A stretch of 64,000 bases of DNA, from contig BSQZ01000030.1 of assembly GCA_033239005.1 (NCBI GenBank), positions 3,587,501 to 3,651,500 of the forward strand. Reading direction: 5' to 3'. A program made the position numbers and the translations under genes. The notes beneath the pieces were generated by a model. It saw nothing but the letters and a program-made list of their open reading frames with translations. It was not told the DNA's origin and searched no databases. The DNA is from Lamellibrachia satsuma (lineage: Eukaryota > Annelida > Polychaeta > Sabellida > Siboglinidae). This document shows, piece by piece, positions 37,480 to 49,461 of this stretch (its first letter is position 1; each line of letters begins with the position of its first letter).

Positions 37480-37896
37480 GTTTTGGCCGGAACAGCAGTT
37501 TGTCCATGAACGACTTTACACATTAATGTTAATCGTAAGTTCCTCCTCCTCTTCGCGAAGTCTGACCTAGTTCTTCAGTCAAATGTGTCACGCTAGTTTG
37601 GTAGTCGTAGTCGCCTTTAACGAAACTGCTCTTCCTTGAACTGTTCCGAGTGGTTTAACGTCTCGTTTTAAATGTGGGTCCCAAACTGTGCAACCGTATT
37701 CTAGAGCAGGTCGAAAGAGAGTGACATAGGCTCTTTCTTTCAGTATCTGGAGACATGATTTTAAATTGCTCCTTAAGAATGACAAGGTAACATTGACTTT
37801 GTCGTATGTTTGGAACGACCGTAACTTCATGTCATCTAGTTGTTTTATATTCCATAATTGAATAAAACATACATCTATCAAAATGTTCCTAACCAT
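37480..37896 (-). mobile_element. Non-LTR retrotransposon fragment (minus strand)
   Basis: The frame contains LKERAYVTLFRPALEYGCTV, WDPHLKRDV and, after frame breaks, MCKVVHGQTAVPA. These match the block downstream of the RT domain in Jockey/CR1-like LINE ORFs, where (R/K)..AY.TLVRP.LEY...VWDPH is followed by a conserved K.V.G..A. Stops and frameshifts between blocks make it non-functional. The upstream RT catalytic motif is absent. Confidence 0.8.
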
Positions 37897-38155
37897 TCAA
37901 TATCTTCAGAACCTGTATTTATTAAAAAATATTCAATATCTTAAAACTTCATTTTAATTTGCATAGAAATTATATAATAATTCTGCAAGCAGATATTGTT
38001 GAAGAAACATACTTTCCATAGTCAGAACCAAACCCACACATGAACTCGCACACACACACACACACGCACGCACGCATATATGTGTAGGCACGGACATATT
38101 TAACGTTCAAAGTTTGGTGCACATGTACCATTTATTCAGAACGTCAAAGCTGTCA
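37897..38155. other. AT-rich sequence with a CACG-rich tract
   Basis: (CA)n/(CACG)n at 38050-38075. No gene. Confidence 0.35.
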
Positions 38156-38199
38156 CGCATGGACACGCATGGACACGCATGTCTGCTCAAACGTAGCAA

Positions 38200-38355
38200 A
38201 GTTTAGTTTGCCATAAGTTAGCGAGCAGTACAAATATCATGGGCGTGACATGTTCCACGGTTACATTGCCACAAGTCAGCGAGCAGTACAAATGTCATGG
38301 GCGTGACATGTTCCACGGTTACATTGCCACAAGTCAGCGAGCAGTATACAAATGT
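38200..38355. repeat. About 63-bp tandem unit, 2.5 copies
   Basis: CAGCGAGCAGTACAAATGTC followed by ATGGGCGTGACATGTTCCAC repeats. A small GGACACGCAT tandem precedes it at 38158-38180. Confidence 0.85.
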
Positions 38356-38955
38356 CATGTGTGTGCATTCACGTATGATCTTGGAGAGTGGACGACTCTA
38401 GCTAAACTTTAGGTAACAGGGCTTCTTTGAGGGGCTGACATTGCTGTCAAATATGAAGCGAAGGATTTTTATTTTAGAATTTGTGTTATTTTAGTTTAAC
38501 TCAGCCGGGATATTGGCTACAGTAGTGATTGCTTCGATCTCAACCCGTGATCGTTACAGCTACACACGCACGCACGCACGCACGCAAACACGCACGCACT
38601 CAGTTCTCTAGACGACACTACGAGTGACGTGTTTCCGACCCACTGCGGGCCCAGCTGGCCATGGACAGTAAATCACTCGCTCTATTGTTCGATTTGGTTC
38701 TAAGCGATTCGGAAAAAGTGGACAGCGTGTATGGAACTGCAGTGGTTGTTGCCTCCCTTTTCGTGTTTGTCCTGTCATAGCGTTGCAATGAATCGTTTTA
38801 GTCGGTAGTATGCATGGCTGGCATAACCTGCTTCTTGAGAAATGCTGAATTGAATGGCGAACTGAAATTTGATTTATCAAATCGCAAACGTCTGCGTTAC
38901 CCCTTGATATAAGTGCATTGATGTAAATAATACTGACTATCTACAAATAAAAAAA
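38356..38955. other. Unique sequence, no recognised gene
   Basis: Contains a short (CACG)n tract at 38563-38596. No gene supported. Confidence 0.35.
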
Positions 38956-38959
38956 CAAC

Positions 38960-39385
38960 ATAGTTGAAGAGTAAGACAGGTAAGTTAAAGAGTAGGACAG
39001 GTAAGTTAAAGAGTAGGAGAGGTAAGTTAAAGAGTAGGAGAGGTAAGTTAAAGAGTAGGAGAGGTAAGTTAAAGAGTAGGAGAGGTAAGTTAAAGGGTAG
39101 GAGAGGTAAGTGAAAGAGTAGAAGAGGTAAGTTAAAGAGTAGGAGAGGTAAGTTAAAGAGTAGGAGAGGTAAGTTAAAGAATAGGAGAGGTAAGTTAAAG
39201 AGTAGGAGAGGTAAGTTAAAGAGTAGGAGAGGTAAGTTAAAGAGTAGTAGAGGTAAGTTAAAGAATAGGAGAGGTAAGATACAGAGTAGGAGAGGTAAGT
39301 TAAAGAGTAGTAGAGGTAAGTTAAAGAATAGGAGAGGTAAGATACAGAGTAGGAGAGGTAAGTTAAAGAGTATGAGAGGTAAGTT
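38960..39385. repeat. 21-bp tandem array, about 20 copies
   Basis: Unit AGGTAAGTTAAAGAGTAGGAG. Each unit contains GGTAAGT, which matches a splice-donor consensus on the + strand. The minus-strand LLLFNLP frame is an artefact. Confidence 0.97.
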
Positions 39386-40370
39386 CATCTAAAAAGAAGG
39401 GCAAACCTAGTTTGCATCCAACGAGTTTCGTATATTTACGTTTATTCGACTTTCTCGTGTCCTTTACGATACTAGACCGACGGACCCGGCCAGATAGCGA
39501 TAACTGTATGTCTGCACTTACGTACCTACACATACCATGAGAGCAACACGTGATAAATTTTAATTACAGGTCAGAAAAACCACAGCCTAAGTCGGATCAT
39601 TGTATACAACTAAGGAAGTGCATGTTCTGCGCTTAGCTGGGAAGTTAAGAGTTACAAAAAATACTCCGAAAAGACGAAACAATACTAAATTCGTGTTTAT
39701 ATAATATTGTTAGTTAGGAGACAAACGTGCTATATTGAGAACGTTTTATGTAGAAATTGTCACATAATCACGTGGCAACAAATTCAAAAAGAATCACTTA
39801 TCTACTTATGTAAAGGTTATCGGTTAGATACGGTTATTGACTTCCCTAATTTAACGATCTTCGTTACTCGCCAAACGTTTTCTGCGTGTTTGCGTGAGAT
39901 AGACCTCGGCTGAACAAGTAAGATAGGCGAGGGCGGTGTTATCACGTTTACAAATGTACAACTATAATGAAACATATCACATATTCAAAATATACCAAAA
40001 CAAATCAATCACTGATCGCATAACTATGCAACTGTATATCATAAAGTACCACGTAGATAGCGATACATGTGTGGTATTTGACACAGCGTGAGTTTTCCGT
40101 TAAAGTAACACGGAGCCCGCCACAAGAAATAAAAAGCTGTCGTTCGTGTTGCAAATAGCATGTTTGACTGATGTGTTCCGTGTGCATTGAGAGACATTCG
40201 TCATCCGACAGGGCTTTTCACACTTCACGTTTTTTCTCGGCGTCTAAGATCCCGCTGTGAACCTGCCTGTGGCTTCACCTTCCTCCACACGTCACCTGTC
40301 TCCTGTCGCTAGACGACGGGCAGTTCTGATTGATGTCTGGCGACCAGGTGAACTATGTAAACACTGCAAA
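39386..40370. other. Unique sequence, no recognised gene
   Basis: No gene, RNA or repeat that I can support. Confidence 0.35.
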
Positions 40371-40377
40371 CACATGC

Positions 40378-40472
40378 AGAACGTACATGCACATGTACAT
40401 ACACATGTACATGCACATGTACATGCACATGTACATGCACATGTACATGTACATGCACATGTACATGCACGT
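40378..40472. repeat. 12-bp (ACATGTACATGC)n microsatellite
   Basis: About eight copies; the unit is self-complementary (ACATGT, GTACATGTAC), so the tract can fold on itself. Confidence 0.9.
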
Positions 40473-40567
40473 GGAGCCGCTATAACAACACGAACGCGGT
40501 GGCAAGTTCCGGTGGCAATGTGTCTCAGTCCTCGTGTGTGGAGCACTGAATATAAGTTGACAAAGCC

Positions 40568-40635
40568 ACACTCAGTGAGGTAGTATATGGCAACCGACCT
40601 CAGTGAGGTAGTATATGGCAACCGACCTCAGTGAA
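40568..40635. repeat. Two-copy duplication, 30 bp
   Basis: CTCAGTGAGGTAGTATATGG and CAACCGAC occur twice in tandem. Confidence 0.9.
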
Positions 40636-40785
40636 ACTCGGTGAACGAAGACTAGCGGCATCAGGACACTACCGTCGTCATCCCGGGAGACCGTAGAAAA
40701 AGTGCTATTCTGGGAACCAAACACGGAGGACTGAGAGATTTGGACAAGGAACTTCGTAGATCAGAGAACAACTAAGAAAGGTGGC

Positions 40786-41078
40786 AGAGTCAGGGCGGAA
40801 CGGGTCGCCATGATGAGGGTGATACGTCGGGTGGCAGAGTCAGGGCGGAACGGGTCGCCATGATGAGGGTGATACGTCGGGTGGCAGAGTCAGGACGGAA
40901 CGGGTCGCCATGATGAGGGTGATACGTCGGGTGGCAGAGTCAAGACGGAACGGTCGCCATGATGAGGGTGATACGTCGGGTGGCAGAGTCAGGACGGAAC
41001 GGTCGCCATGATGAGGGTGATACGTCGGGTGGCAGAGTCAGGACGGAACGGGTCGCCATGATGAGGGTGATACGTCTG
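40786..41078. repeat. 49-50-bp tandem array, about 6 copies
   Basis: The unit contains GGTGGCAGAGTCAGGACGGA and CGCCATGATGAGGGTGATAC. Two copies lack one G in ACGGGTCGCC. Confidence 0.95.
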
Positions 41079-41303
41079 GCGATATTTTTATTTGGGCGAC
41101 GAAAGTGGCGTCACAGTACTTCCGTAATCCCGAATGACAGACAATTTTTCTACTGTTTGGTTCAAAGATTTAAAAAAGATTGACTTCCTAAAAGTAACAC
41201 ACGCAAGACGGTACTTCATTATCTTTGTTTCGTTAGTTTTGTGTCCTCTGCCTTTCTCTCTTAGATGTTGCTGGTCTGTGCCTTCCTTAAGTGTGAAGAA
41301 ACT

Positions 41304-41312
41304 ATATATATA

Positions 41313-41392
<80 letters not shown>
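41304..41392. repeat. (TA)n microsatellite
   Basis: Alternating TA with a single ATT interruption near 41320. Confidence 0.97.
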
Positions 41393-41394
<2 letters not shown>

Positions 41395-42355
41395 TTGTTT
41401 CCCCAACTGTTTTAGTTGATGAGTGATACAATGAATGCTAATACGAGGTAAGGGTCATATAATGATACTTCCACATATACCACTTGTGATAACTTTTATT
41501 GCGCAACAACGTCTTGTCCCTATTCAAACTGTTATTATCTTTTTTGGCAACGCAACAACGCGTCGTCCGCGGCGAGACAGTGATTAGTGTTTGTGACTTC
41601 GCAACAGCTTGCGTGACGTCGGCATTAAATTTGTCGTGACACTGTAGATGGTTTGGTACAAAAACGTTACAAACATACACTTGGCACTTGAGGTTGTAGA
41701 AAAACGTCGCGCCCTTTAGAGAAACGTCAACTAGCTACATTGATGACCGCTGGCGCACAATGGGGGTCAGTGTAGCTAGCTGACGTCGAGTGCCTGGACA
41801 AACATCGGTGTCCGTCTCCGAAGAGAACAATCGTCGCTGCTGACTGGGACACATGTAGTCGTCACATCGGTCGTACGACGGCTGCATAACAATAAGGACG
41901 GCGCATATCACTTGAAAGGAAACCGTCACATAACTAATGTGTTTGTTAGTTTACGTCTCCTTTGCATCATTTTATAATTCCCGGACACAGTTGACACTGC
42001 GCAGTAGGCAGACAATGCCGTTGAAGAGGAAACAATCGGTACGTGACATGTGCCTGTGTACACGTAACGCTCGAGGGCTACTGAGTGGTCGTAAATATCA
42101 GTCACCGCTGGACCCGCTGGCTTATGTAACCTTCGACTGAGAGGCTGAGTTAAAGAACAATGCAATGCATAGGTTGCCGGGCTGTTCAGGCGTTCTCTCG
42201 ACGATGAGAAATGCACACAAGGATACGACAATCACAGGCAGGCATGTGGTGACTTTTCAAAGTTTACAATGTTAGTAGCAAATCACACTATATACAGTCT
42301 CATTCCTTTATTATAGTTAACGCTGCATTTCAACGGTGCGCGGACATTTGCTCTC
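41393..42355. other. Unique sequence, no recognised gene
   Basis: Overlapping short frames on both strands, none with a recognised motif. Confidence 0.35.
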
Positions 42356-42432
42356 AGGACATACCGTTTTGTTCACAGGACATACAGTTTTGTTCACAGG
42401 ACATACAGTTTTGTTCACAGGACACGTAATTG
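42356..42432. repeat. 21-bp tandem unit, about 3 copies
   Basis: GGACATACAGTTTTGTTCACA in tandem. A shorter CGCATGTCGCACGTCCTCTC repeat is at 42545-42602. Confidence 0.9.
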
Positions 42433-42777
42433 TGTTAAGTGGACATTTGCTCAATGGGAAATTTGCTCCCGTTCGTTTTTAGACAACGCAGTCGCTAAAA
42501 AGTGATGTGTTATAGTTTTCTAAATATTTAAATTCATGTTCTCGGCATGTCGCACGTTCTCTCCGCATGTCGCACGTCCTCTCCGTATGTCGCACGTCCT
42601 CCGTATCTCTTTAACGTACACAACTTGCAAACTCATCCCTAGATCACATCATGCACACGACATGAAAGTCTGACGTCTCGATTTATTTACTCACGGACTT
42701 TTCGTTCACAGATTGAGCTCACTCGTGCACACTCAAAATGTGTTCGTCCACAAGTTCATTCATTCAACAAATGATGT

Positions 42778-44755
42778 TACGTGTACAGTAAGACTACAAC
42801 AAATGTAGTTTACGTGTTACATTTAGAATACAACAAATGTTGTTTACGTGTTATATTTAGAGTACAACATATGTTGTTTACATGTCACAGTTAGAGTACA
42901 ACATATGTTGCTTACGTGTTACATTTAAAGATCAACATATGTTGTTTACATGTCACAGTTAGAGTACAACAAATGTTGTTTACGTGTTACATTTAGAGTA
43001 CAACAAATGTTGTTTACGTGTTACAGTTAGAATACAACAAATGTTGTTTACGTGTTACAGTTAGACTACAACAAATGTTGTTTACGTGTTACATTTAGAG
43101 TACAACAGATGTTGTTTACGTGTTACAGTTAGAATACAACAAATGTTGTTTACGTGTTACATATAGAGTACAACAAATGTTGGTTACGTGTTACAGTTAG
43201 AGTACAACAAATGTTGTTTACGTGTTACATTTAGATTACAACAAATGTTGTTTACATGTCACAGTTAGAGTACAACAGATGTTGTTTACGTGTTACATTT
43301 AGAGTACAACAGATGTTGTTTACAGGTCATAGTTAGAGTACAACAAATGTTGTTTACGTGTTACATATAGAGTACAACAAATGTTGGTTACGTGTTACAG
43401 TTAGAGTACAACAAGTGTTGTTTACGTGTCACAGTTAGACTACAACAAATGTTGTTTACGTGTTACAATTAGAATACAGCAAATGTTTTTTACGTGTTAC
43501 AGTTAGAATACAACAAATGTTGTTTACGTGTTACATTTAGAGTACAACATATGTTGTTTACATGTCACAGTTAGAGTACAACATATGTTGTTTACGTGTT
43601 ACATTTAAAGATCAACAGATGTTGTTTACATGTCACAGTTAGAGTACAACAAATGTTGTTTATGTGTTACATTTAGAGTACAACAAATGTTGTTTACGTG
43701 TTACATTTAGAGTACAACAGATGTTGTTTACGTGTTACATTTAGAGTACAACAAATGTTGTTTACGTGTTACATTTAGAGTACAACATATGTTGTTTACA
43801 TGTCACAGTTAGAGTACAACAGATGTTGTTTACGTGTTACATTTAGAGTATAACAGATGTTGTTTACAGGTCACAGTTAGAGTACAACATATGTTGTTTA
43901 CGTGTTACATTTAAAGATCAACAGATGTTGTTTACATGTCACAGTTAGAGTACAACAAATGTTGTTTATGTGTTACATTTAGAGTACAACAAATGTTGTT
44001 TACGTGTTACATTTAGAGTACAACAGATGTTGTTTACGTGTTACATTTAGAGTACAACAAATGTTGTTTACGTGTTACATTTAGAGTACAACATATGTTG
44101 TTTACATGTCACAGTTAGAGTACAACAGATGTTGTTTATGTGTTACATTTAGAGTATAACAGATGTTGTTTACAGGTCACAGTTAGAGTACAACAAATGT
44201 TGTTTACGTGTTACATATACAGTACAACAAATGTTGGTTACGTGTTACAGTTAGAGTACAACAAGTGTTGTTTACGTGTCACAGTTAGACTACAACAAAT
44301 GTTGTTTACGTGTTACAATTAGAATACAGCAAATGTTGTTTACGTGTTACAGTTAGACTACAACAAATGTTGTTTACGTGTTACATTTAGAGTACAACAT
44401 ATGTTGTTTACATGTCACAGTTAGAGTACAACAAATGTTGTTTACGTGTTACAGTTATACTACAACAAATGTAGTTTACGTGTTACAGTTAGAGTACAAC
44501 AAATGTAGTTTACGTGTCACAGTTAGACTACAACAAGTGTTGTTTACGTGTCACAGTTTGACTACAACAAGTGTTGTTTACGTGTCACAGTTAGACTACA
44601 ACAAATGTAGTTTACGTGTCACAGTTAGACTACAACAAGAGTTGTTTACGTGTCACAGTTAGACTTTACGTGTCACAGTTAGACTACAACAAATGTAGTT
44701 TACGGGTTACAGTTAGACTACAACAAGTGTTGTTTACGTGTCACAGTTACAGTTA
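42778..44755. repeat. 34-bp palindrome-bearing satellite, about 58 copies
   Basis: The unit contains GTTTACGTGTTACATTTAGA and GTACAACAAATGTT. Most units contain ACAACAAATGTTGT or the perfect palindrome ACAACATATGTTGT. Rare diagnostic variants recur at multiples of 34 bp. ACATTTAAAGATCAAC occurs at 42921, 43601 and 43907 (680 and 306 bp apart). ACATATA(G/C)AGTACAAC occurs at 43363 and 44213 (850 bp apart). This shows higher-order duplication. The right end (44450-44750) is more diverged and includes a short deleted unit near 44665. Confidence 0.97.
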
Positions 44756-45088
44756 GATATGCTATAGAACAAGTTTCCAGAAATTAAACATGAAACCTGT
44801 TATTTATTTTTATATGAGTGACCCAGCTTTAGTGCCAGTTTACCTTTTATCACAATGGCACGCGTTGTTGCATGTCGTGTCACTGACCAGAGTCAAATCC
44901 TACAATTTTGTTTGCTAGAAAATCATATGTCACGTGCTCCCTCACATGTTGCCAAAGCACAACTATTTATGAACGAATAGACCGCCACGACTATTTTAAG
45001 ATACACAGATATCCAAATTACAACATTAATACATACTGCATATTTCCCGTTATCAACTTTATCAACTTTACATTAACACATGCGCGCG
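44756..45088. other. Unique sequence, no recognised gene
   Basis: No feature recognised. Confidence 0.3.
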
Positions 45089-45332
<244 letters not shown>

Positions 45333-47398
45333 CACCTATTATCTACTCACACTATTCGGGGCAACCATAGTTTTTTTCTGATTTGGTGGTGGATATTTTT
45401 ATAAGGTACAATGTCCTAGGAATTCATATTAAATTTAGTGAGTATAAGACGTCCATCATTGCGCCTTGAACTATAGTCCCAAGGCACTGGTCTCAAGCGA
45501 CGGTCTCGAATCATTACACAGTTTGACCATTCTTCGTGAACGAACGATCTGTGGCGGCTCAGTTATTCGCGACGTTTTACCGCAGATCCTTATCTTGATC
45601 ACAGAACAAACGTGTGTCTCTCTTCTCGTCGAAGACATTGCGACCGTCTTGATATATAAATTATGGTCGATACCATCCGGTTTACAGCTCATTCATCGGG
45701 TCATTCTTACTGGCAACGTCTTTGTTGAACATTTGATTGACGGAGGAAAGGTCGTAAGTTGACAACGCGGAGAAGATAGCGATCTGGCGCTGCCGTCGGC
45801 CCAGCAAAATGCGACAATGTTCTCGTTAGCGATAATTTGCGACAACCAACAAGTGACAGGAGATCAATTAGCGCGGGAACGACAGCAGGTGACAATTAGC
45901 GCGAGACAGACGACATACGACATGTCGAGCGCGGGAATACTGTCAGGACGTTTGAAATATATGTGACTTGGTGACTGGATACTGTAACGCGCTGTGGCAC
46001 TGCCAGTGGTCTATGTGACTATTATGGGCTCGAAATGACACCCAGGACGTATCTGTAGTTTGAAACCAGCTCCCAGCGTAGATTTCTCCATTTCGCCATT
46101 CGTGAAACCGATGACGATACAGCGAGTTTTTTTATCAAATAGCTCTTTGAAGTATATGAATTTAAGTGAACGGCATATGAAAGATTATGTTAATAACAGG
46201 AAGATGTATCGTACATTTTAGATATGCTAAATAAAAAAAACATTACTTAGAAAGATTAGCCACGATTGGTCCACGGACACACATGACTGGCTGTTCATTG
46301 CCCGGTAAACTTCTCAAAACCACTCCGACGTACCACAGAATATAAAACATCAAACGACATAATCATATACATTGTCTTGGTGCTTGCCAAACCATTTTAG
46401 GCGGTATACAGGCAAGCAATACCACCGCGTGCCAACATTAGTTAAACACCCTGGGCGAGGCACTGCCAAGACACTAAAAAACCCATAAAATCCCCTCAAC
46501 GGGGCCTATCAACGAAGTTATCTAGACAAGAATGTTAACCATCATTCCAAATATGGAGAAGAAAGCCACGATGTCGAATGGCTGCGAGGGAAGTCTTGCG
46601 CAATCGGCCGCCAGGGGCGCGCGCTTCATTGTGAGCCAGTAGGGAGATATGCGTCTGTAAACGTTTATCTAATCGCCAACGGCAGGAGTCAATCAATCCA
46701 GCTGGTCGACAATTGACCGTTTTGAGCCGCATTGCACCACGACCGAGATACCATCGCATAACTGGCAGCCGTTTGGCAAGAGCGCTTAAAACAGAGTTTC
46801 AACAACGCTGGTACACGTTCATGTTATTCTGGATGCTATTTGTGAATGTGGCAGACGACAGAAACGAGCGACTGACACGTCACATTCTAGTCTGACCAGA
46901 TAACACGGTCTCCCAACTGGGACAAAGTTAAATACACGAATCGCCTTTCAGTGAGACTACGATACCTTGCTTTAGCTAAGGAACTGGTAATTCTGAATTA
47001 GTACAATATTTGGTAACTTGACAAATGGCAAAAACGAGGCAGTGCCAACGTAATCACTTTCACGGAGTAACACATTTAAGTGTCTATTTGTGTTGTTATC
47101 ATCATTGTCACAATGCAGTCTATTAAACATCGGACCGTAGTGTGAGCCTCGTATCGCCTCCCAGCCGGGCCTCGTCACAGTCGCACCATGATCCATTAGT
47201 CAGATCACCAGGCAACATGGAACAAAACAAATAACATGGAACAAAACAGACAACATGGAACAAAACAAACAACAAATACGTCCTAAAGAGAAACATAAAA
47301 GCCACGTGCATACCTGTCAACACCGAGAGTGAGGGGGGGGGGAGCGACAGGTAGAAACTAGAGAAGCCTCAAAACGATATCATTTCTACAGGCACACT
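45333..47398. other. Unique sequence, no recognised gene
   Basis: About 2 kb with frames of up to about 98 codons (45466-45762 +; 46535-46759 minus). None has a motif I recognise. The GC-rich block at 46530-46900 may be a decayed transposon, but I cannot assign it. Confidence 0.35.
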
Positions 47399-47550
47399 AC
47401 ACTGGATGGAACTATTGTTCGACAGAGGTGCCATCTTACGGATAACGTAACAACGACATCTTACGGATAACGTAACAACGACATCTTACGGATAACGTAA
47501 CAACTTTAACTGGATGGAACTATTGTTCGACAGGGGTGCCCTCTTGCGGA
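47399..47550. repeat. Minisatellite interrupted by a LINE (left part)
   Basis: GGATGGAACTATTGTTCGAC occurs at about 47405 and 47513. CTTACGGATAACGTAACAAC is repeated three times between them with a 25-bp spacing. The matching right part lies at 48991-49080. Confidence 0.8.
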
Positions 47551-47952
47551 TATTCAACATGTACGTTCTACCTATCGCGGACATCTTCGAAAGCCAACAG
47601 ATCCGCTACCACATATACGCGGACGACACTCAACTATACGCTGAGTGTCCGCCACTGAACCATGCAGACGCACTACGAAAAAATCGACGAATGTGTACGT
47701 GACATAAGACGCTGGCTGAACTGCAACCATCTCCCGCTCAACGAGACGAAAACAGAAGCCATCGTTTTTCGTTCTGCCACTGTCCGTTCGCCTTCTGCTA
47801 TGTCCACTATCGATGTGTGTGGGTCCGCTGTATCACTGACGCCCACGGTTCGTGACATCGGCGTTATACTTGACAGCGGACCTGTCATGTCGGCTCAAGC
47901 ATCGAGCGCTTGTCGTGCTGCTTATTTTAATTTATTTCGCATCGCTAAGATA

Positions 47953-48100
47953 CGAACAAGCCTTACCATCACAGCTTGCAACGAACAAGCCTTACCATCA
48001 CAGCATGCAACGAACAAGCCTTACCATCACAGCATGCAACGAACAAGCCTTACCATCACAGCATGCAACGAACAAGCCTTACCATCACAGCATGCAAGAC
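47953..48100. repeat. 29-bp tandem expansion inside the LINE, about 5 copies
   Basis: CGAACAAGCCTTACCATCAC followed by AGCATGCAA repeats; starts are exactly 29 bp apart (47956, 47985, 48014, 48043, 48072). As 29 is not a multiple of three, each copy is read in a new frame. The first copy has GCTTGC where the later ones have GCATGC. Confidence 0.95.
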
Positions 48101-48659
48101 TCTTGTTCACTCCCTCGTTACATCGCGGATCGACTACGGGAACGCTGTACTGTGTGACATCTCCGACCGCCTCTTGCCCCGTCTTGAGATGGTACAGCGG
48201 TCGGCGGCCAGAGTTGTTTTGCGGATTAGGCGGAGCGACCGACGAAGCATGACGACAGTGCTGCAACAACTCCACTGGTTGCATTGAATACAAACTACTC
48301 GTCCTTGTGTTCCGCGTCCTTCTTGACCGGACGCCGGCGTACCTCGCCTCGCTCATCACGCCGTACGTTCCGCTCCGCGCCGTACGACCTGCCGATCGCG
48401 CCCTACTCACCGTTCCACGCCACAACCTCGAGCATTACGGCCGCCGTTCATTCTCTCGCGCTGGGCCGACTCTGTGGAACGCGCTACCGGAAGACCTGTG
48501 TATGACCGGCTGCATGGACTCATTTAAAGCGCGTCTTAAGACTCATTATTTCAAATTTGCTGTTAAAGTTTAGTTCTATATACCACTCATATCATAGCAT
48601 TTATTATTAACATTATTCTTAATTGTCTACTATTATACTAGTTTATTATTTTAAGCATT

Positions 48660-48775
48660 CATTCATTTATTATTTTAATTATTTAGTAGTTTAATTAATT
48701 ATTAATTAATTAATTAATTAATTATTCGCTAATTATTTCATTTATTAATTAAATAATTATATATACATTCATTAT
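48660..48775. repeat. AT-rich TTAA-type low-complexity tract
   Basis: ATTAATTAATTAATTAATTA and similar, in the LINE 3' untranslated region. Confidence 0.85.
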
Positions 48776-48990
48776 TCAATCATACAATGTCTCATTGTAT
48801 GTATGCTTTTGTATGTACATTGATAGTTTTAGCTTATCTTTGCTTAGTACATTTTTGTTTTAATGAAGTTTAAGCTTTTTTATATGTGTAATTTTATTAC
48901 GCACATTTGAGTACGTATTAATCATTGTAGACACTCTTCAACAGAGTTGTACTCTGGATGTGAGTGTAAATTGTGCATTATTGTTATGTT

Positions 48991-49085
48991 ATAACGTAAC
49001 AACTTTAACTGGAACTATACAGGATGGAACTACTGTTCGACAAATGTGTCCTCTTACGGATAACGGAACACATTTAACTGGAACT
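48991..49085. repeat. Minisatellite interrupted by a LINE (right part)
   Basis: It begins with a 23-bp sequence identical to 47492-47514 (starts ATAACGTAACAACTTTAACT) and then repeats GGATGGAACTACTGTTCGAC and TCTTACGGATAACG. Together with the left part it reconstructs a tandem unit with the LINE between. Confidence 0.75.
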
Positions 49086-49450
49086 CGTCGACTGGACAGA
49101 GCTAGTGCTGACCGTCATAGACGGAATCGAACTGGGCAACATCTACGATGGCGGTGAAACGGGGCTTTGCTTTTGGGTGTGATGATTCAAGGGCGCGATC
49201 GAACTTGCATGAAGTAACACGTTCTTATTAAAATGGTTTATTTCCATAATGGGTACCATTTCGTCTGGGAGTTCGTTCAGGGGGCGGGACAGTCACGAGG
49301 GTGTATAGCAGTGCTGCCTATCTCCCATCTTTTGGGGCGCCAACCTCACATGTCCCACCACTTTTTAGGACCAACCTCCCACCTCCCACTTCCTACCACA
49401 ACCCCTTAGTCAGTAGGAATTACCATTTATGGTTATCTGTGTTTGAGGAT
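49086..49450. other. Unique sequence, no recognised gene
   Basis: Contains a CCTCCCACCTCCCACTTCC-like pyrimidine tract at 49370-49395. No gene. Confidence 0.35.
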
Positions 49451-49461
49451 GAAATTGCCGC

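Larger units (their letters stand above)
47551..48990 (+). mobile_element. 5'-truncated LINE with partial reverse transcriptase
   Basis: The + frame starts inside the reverse-transcriptase palm, reading FNMYVLPIADIF and then the catalytic motif YADDTQLY (codons from 47616; YADD aspartates at 47622-47627). Downstream blocks are typical of CR1/L2/Jockey-like ORF2: LNCNHLPLNETKTE, SRIDYGNAVL, RLEMVQRSAARVV, LQQLHWL and LWNALPEDL. The frame ends near 48573 and an AT-rich 3' untranslated region follows. The copy is dead. A 29-bp tandem expansion (47953-48100, about 5 copies) shifts the frame inside the ORF, and a second frameshift lies near 48285. The endonuclease and most of the RT are missing. 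Confidence 0.88.

Noticed and set aside
46535..46895. GC-rich block with frames on both strands, considered as a transposase remnant
   Set aside because: No DDE/D motif, terminal repeat or recognisable family block could be identified.
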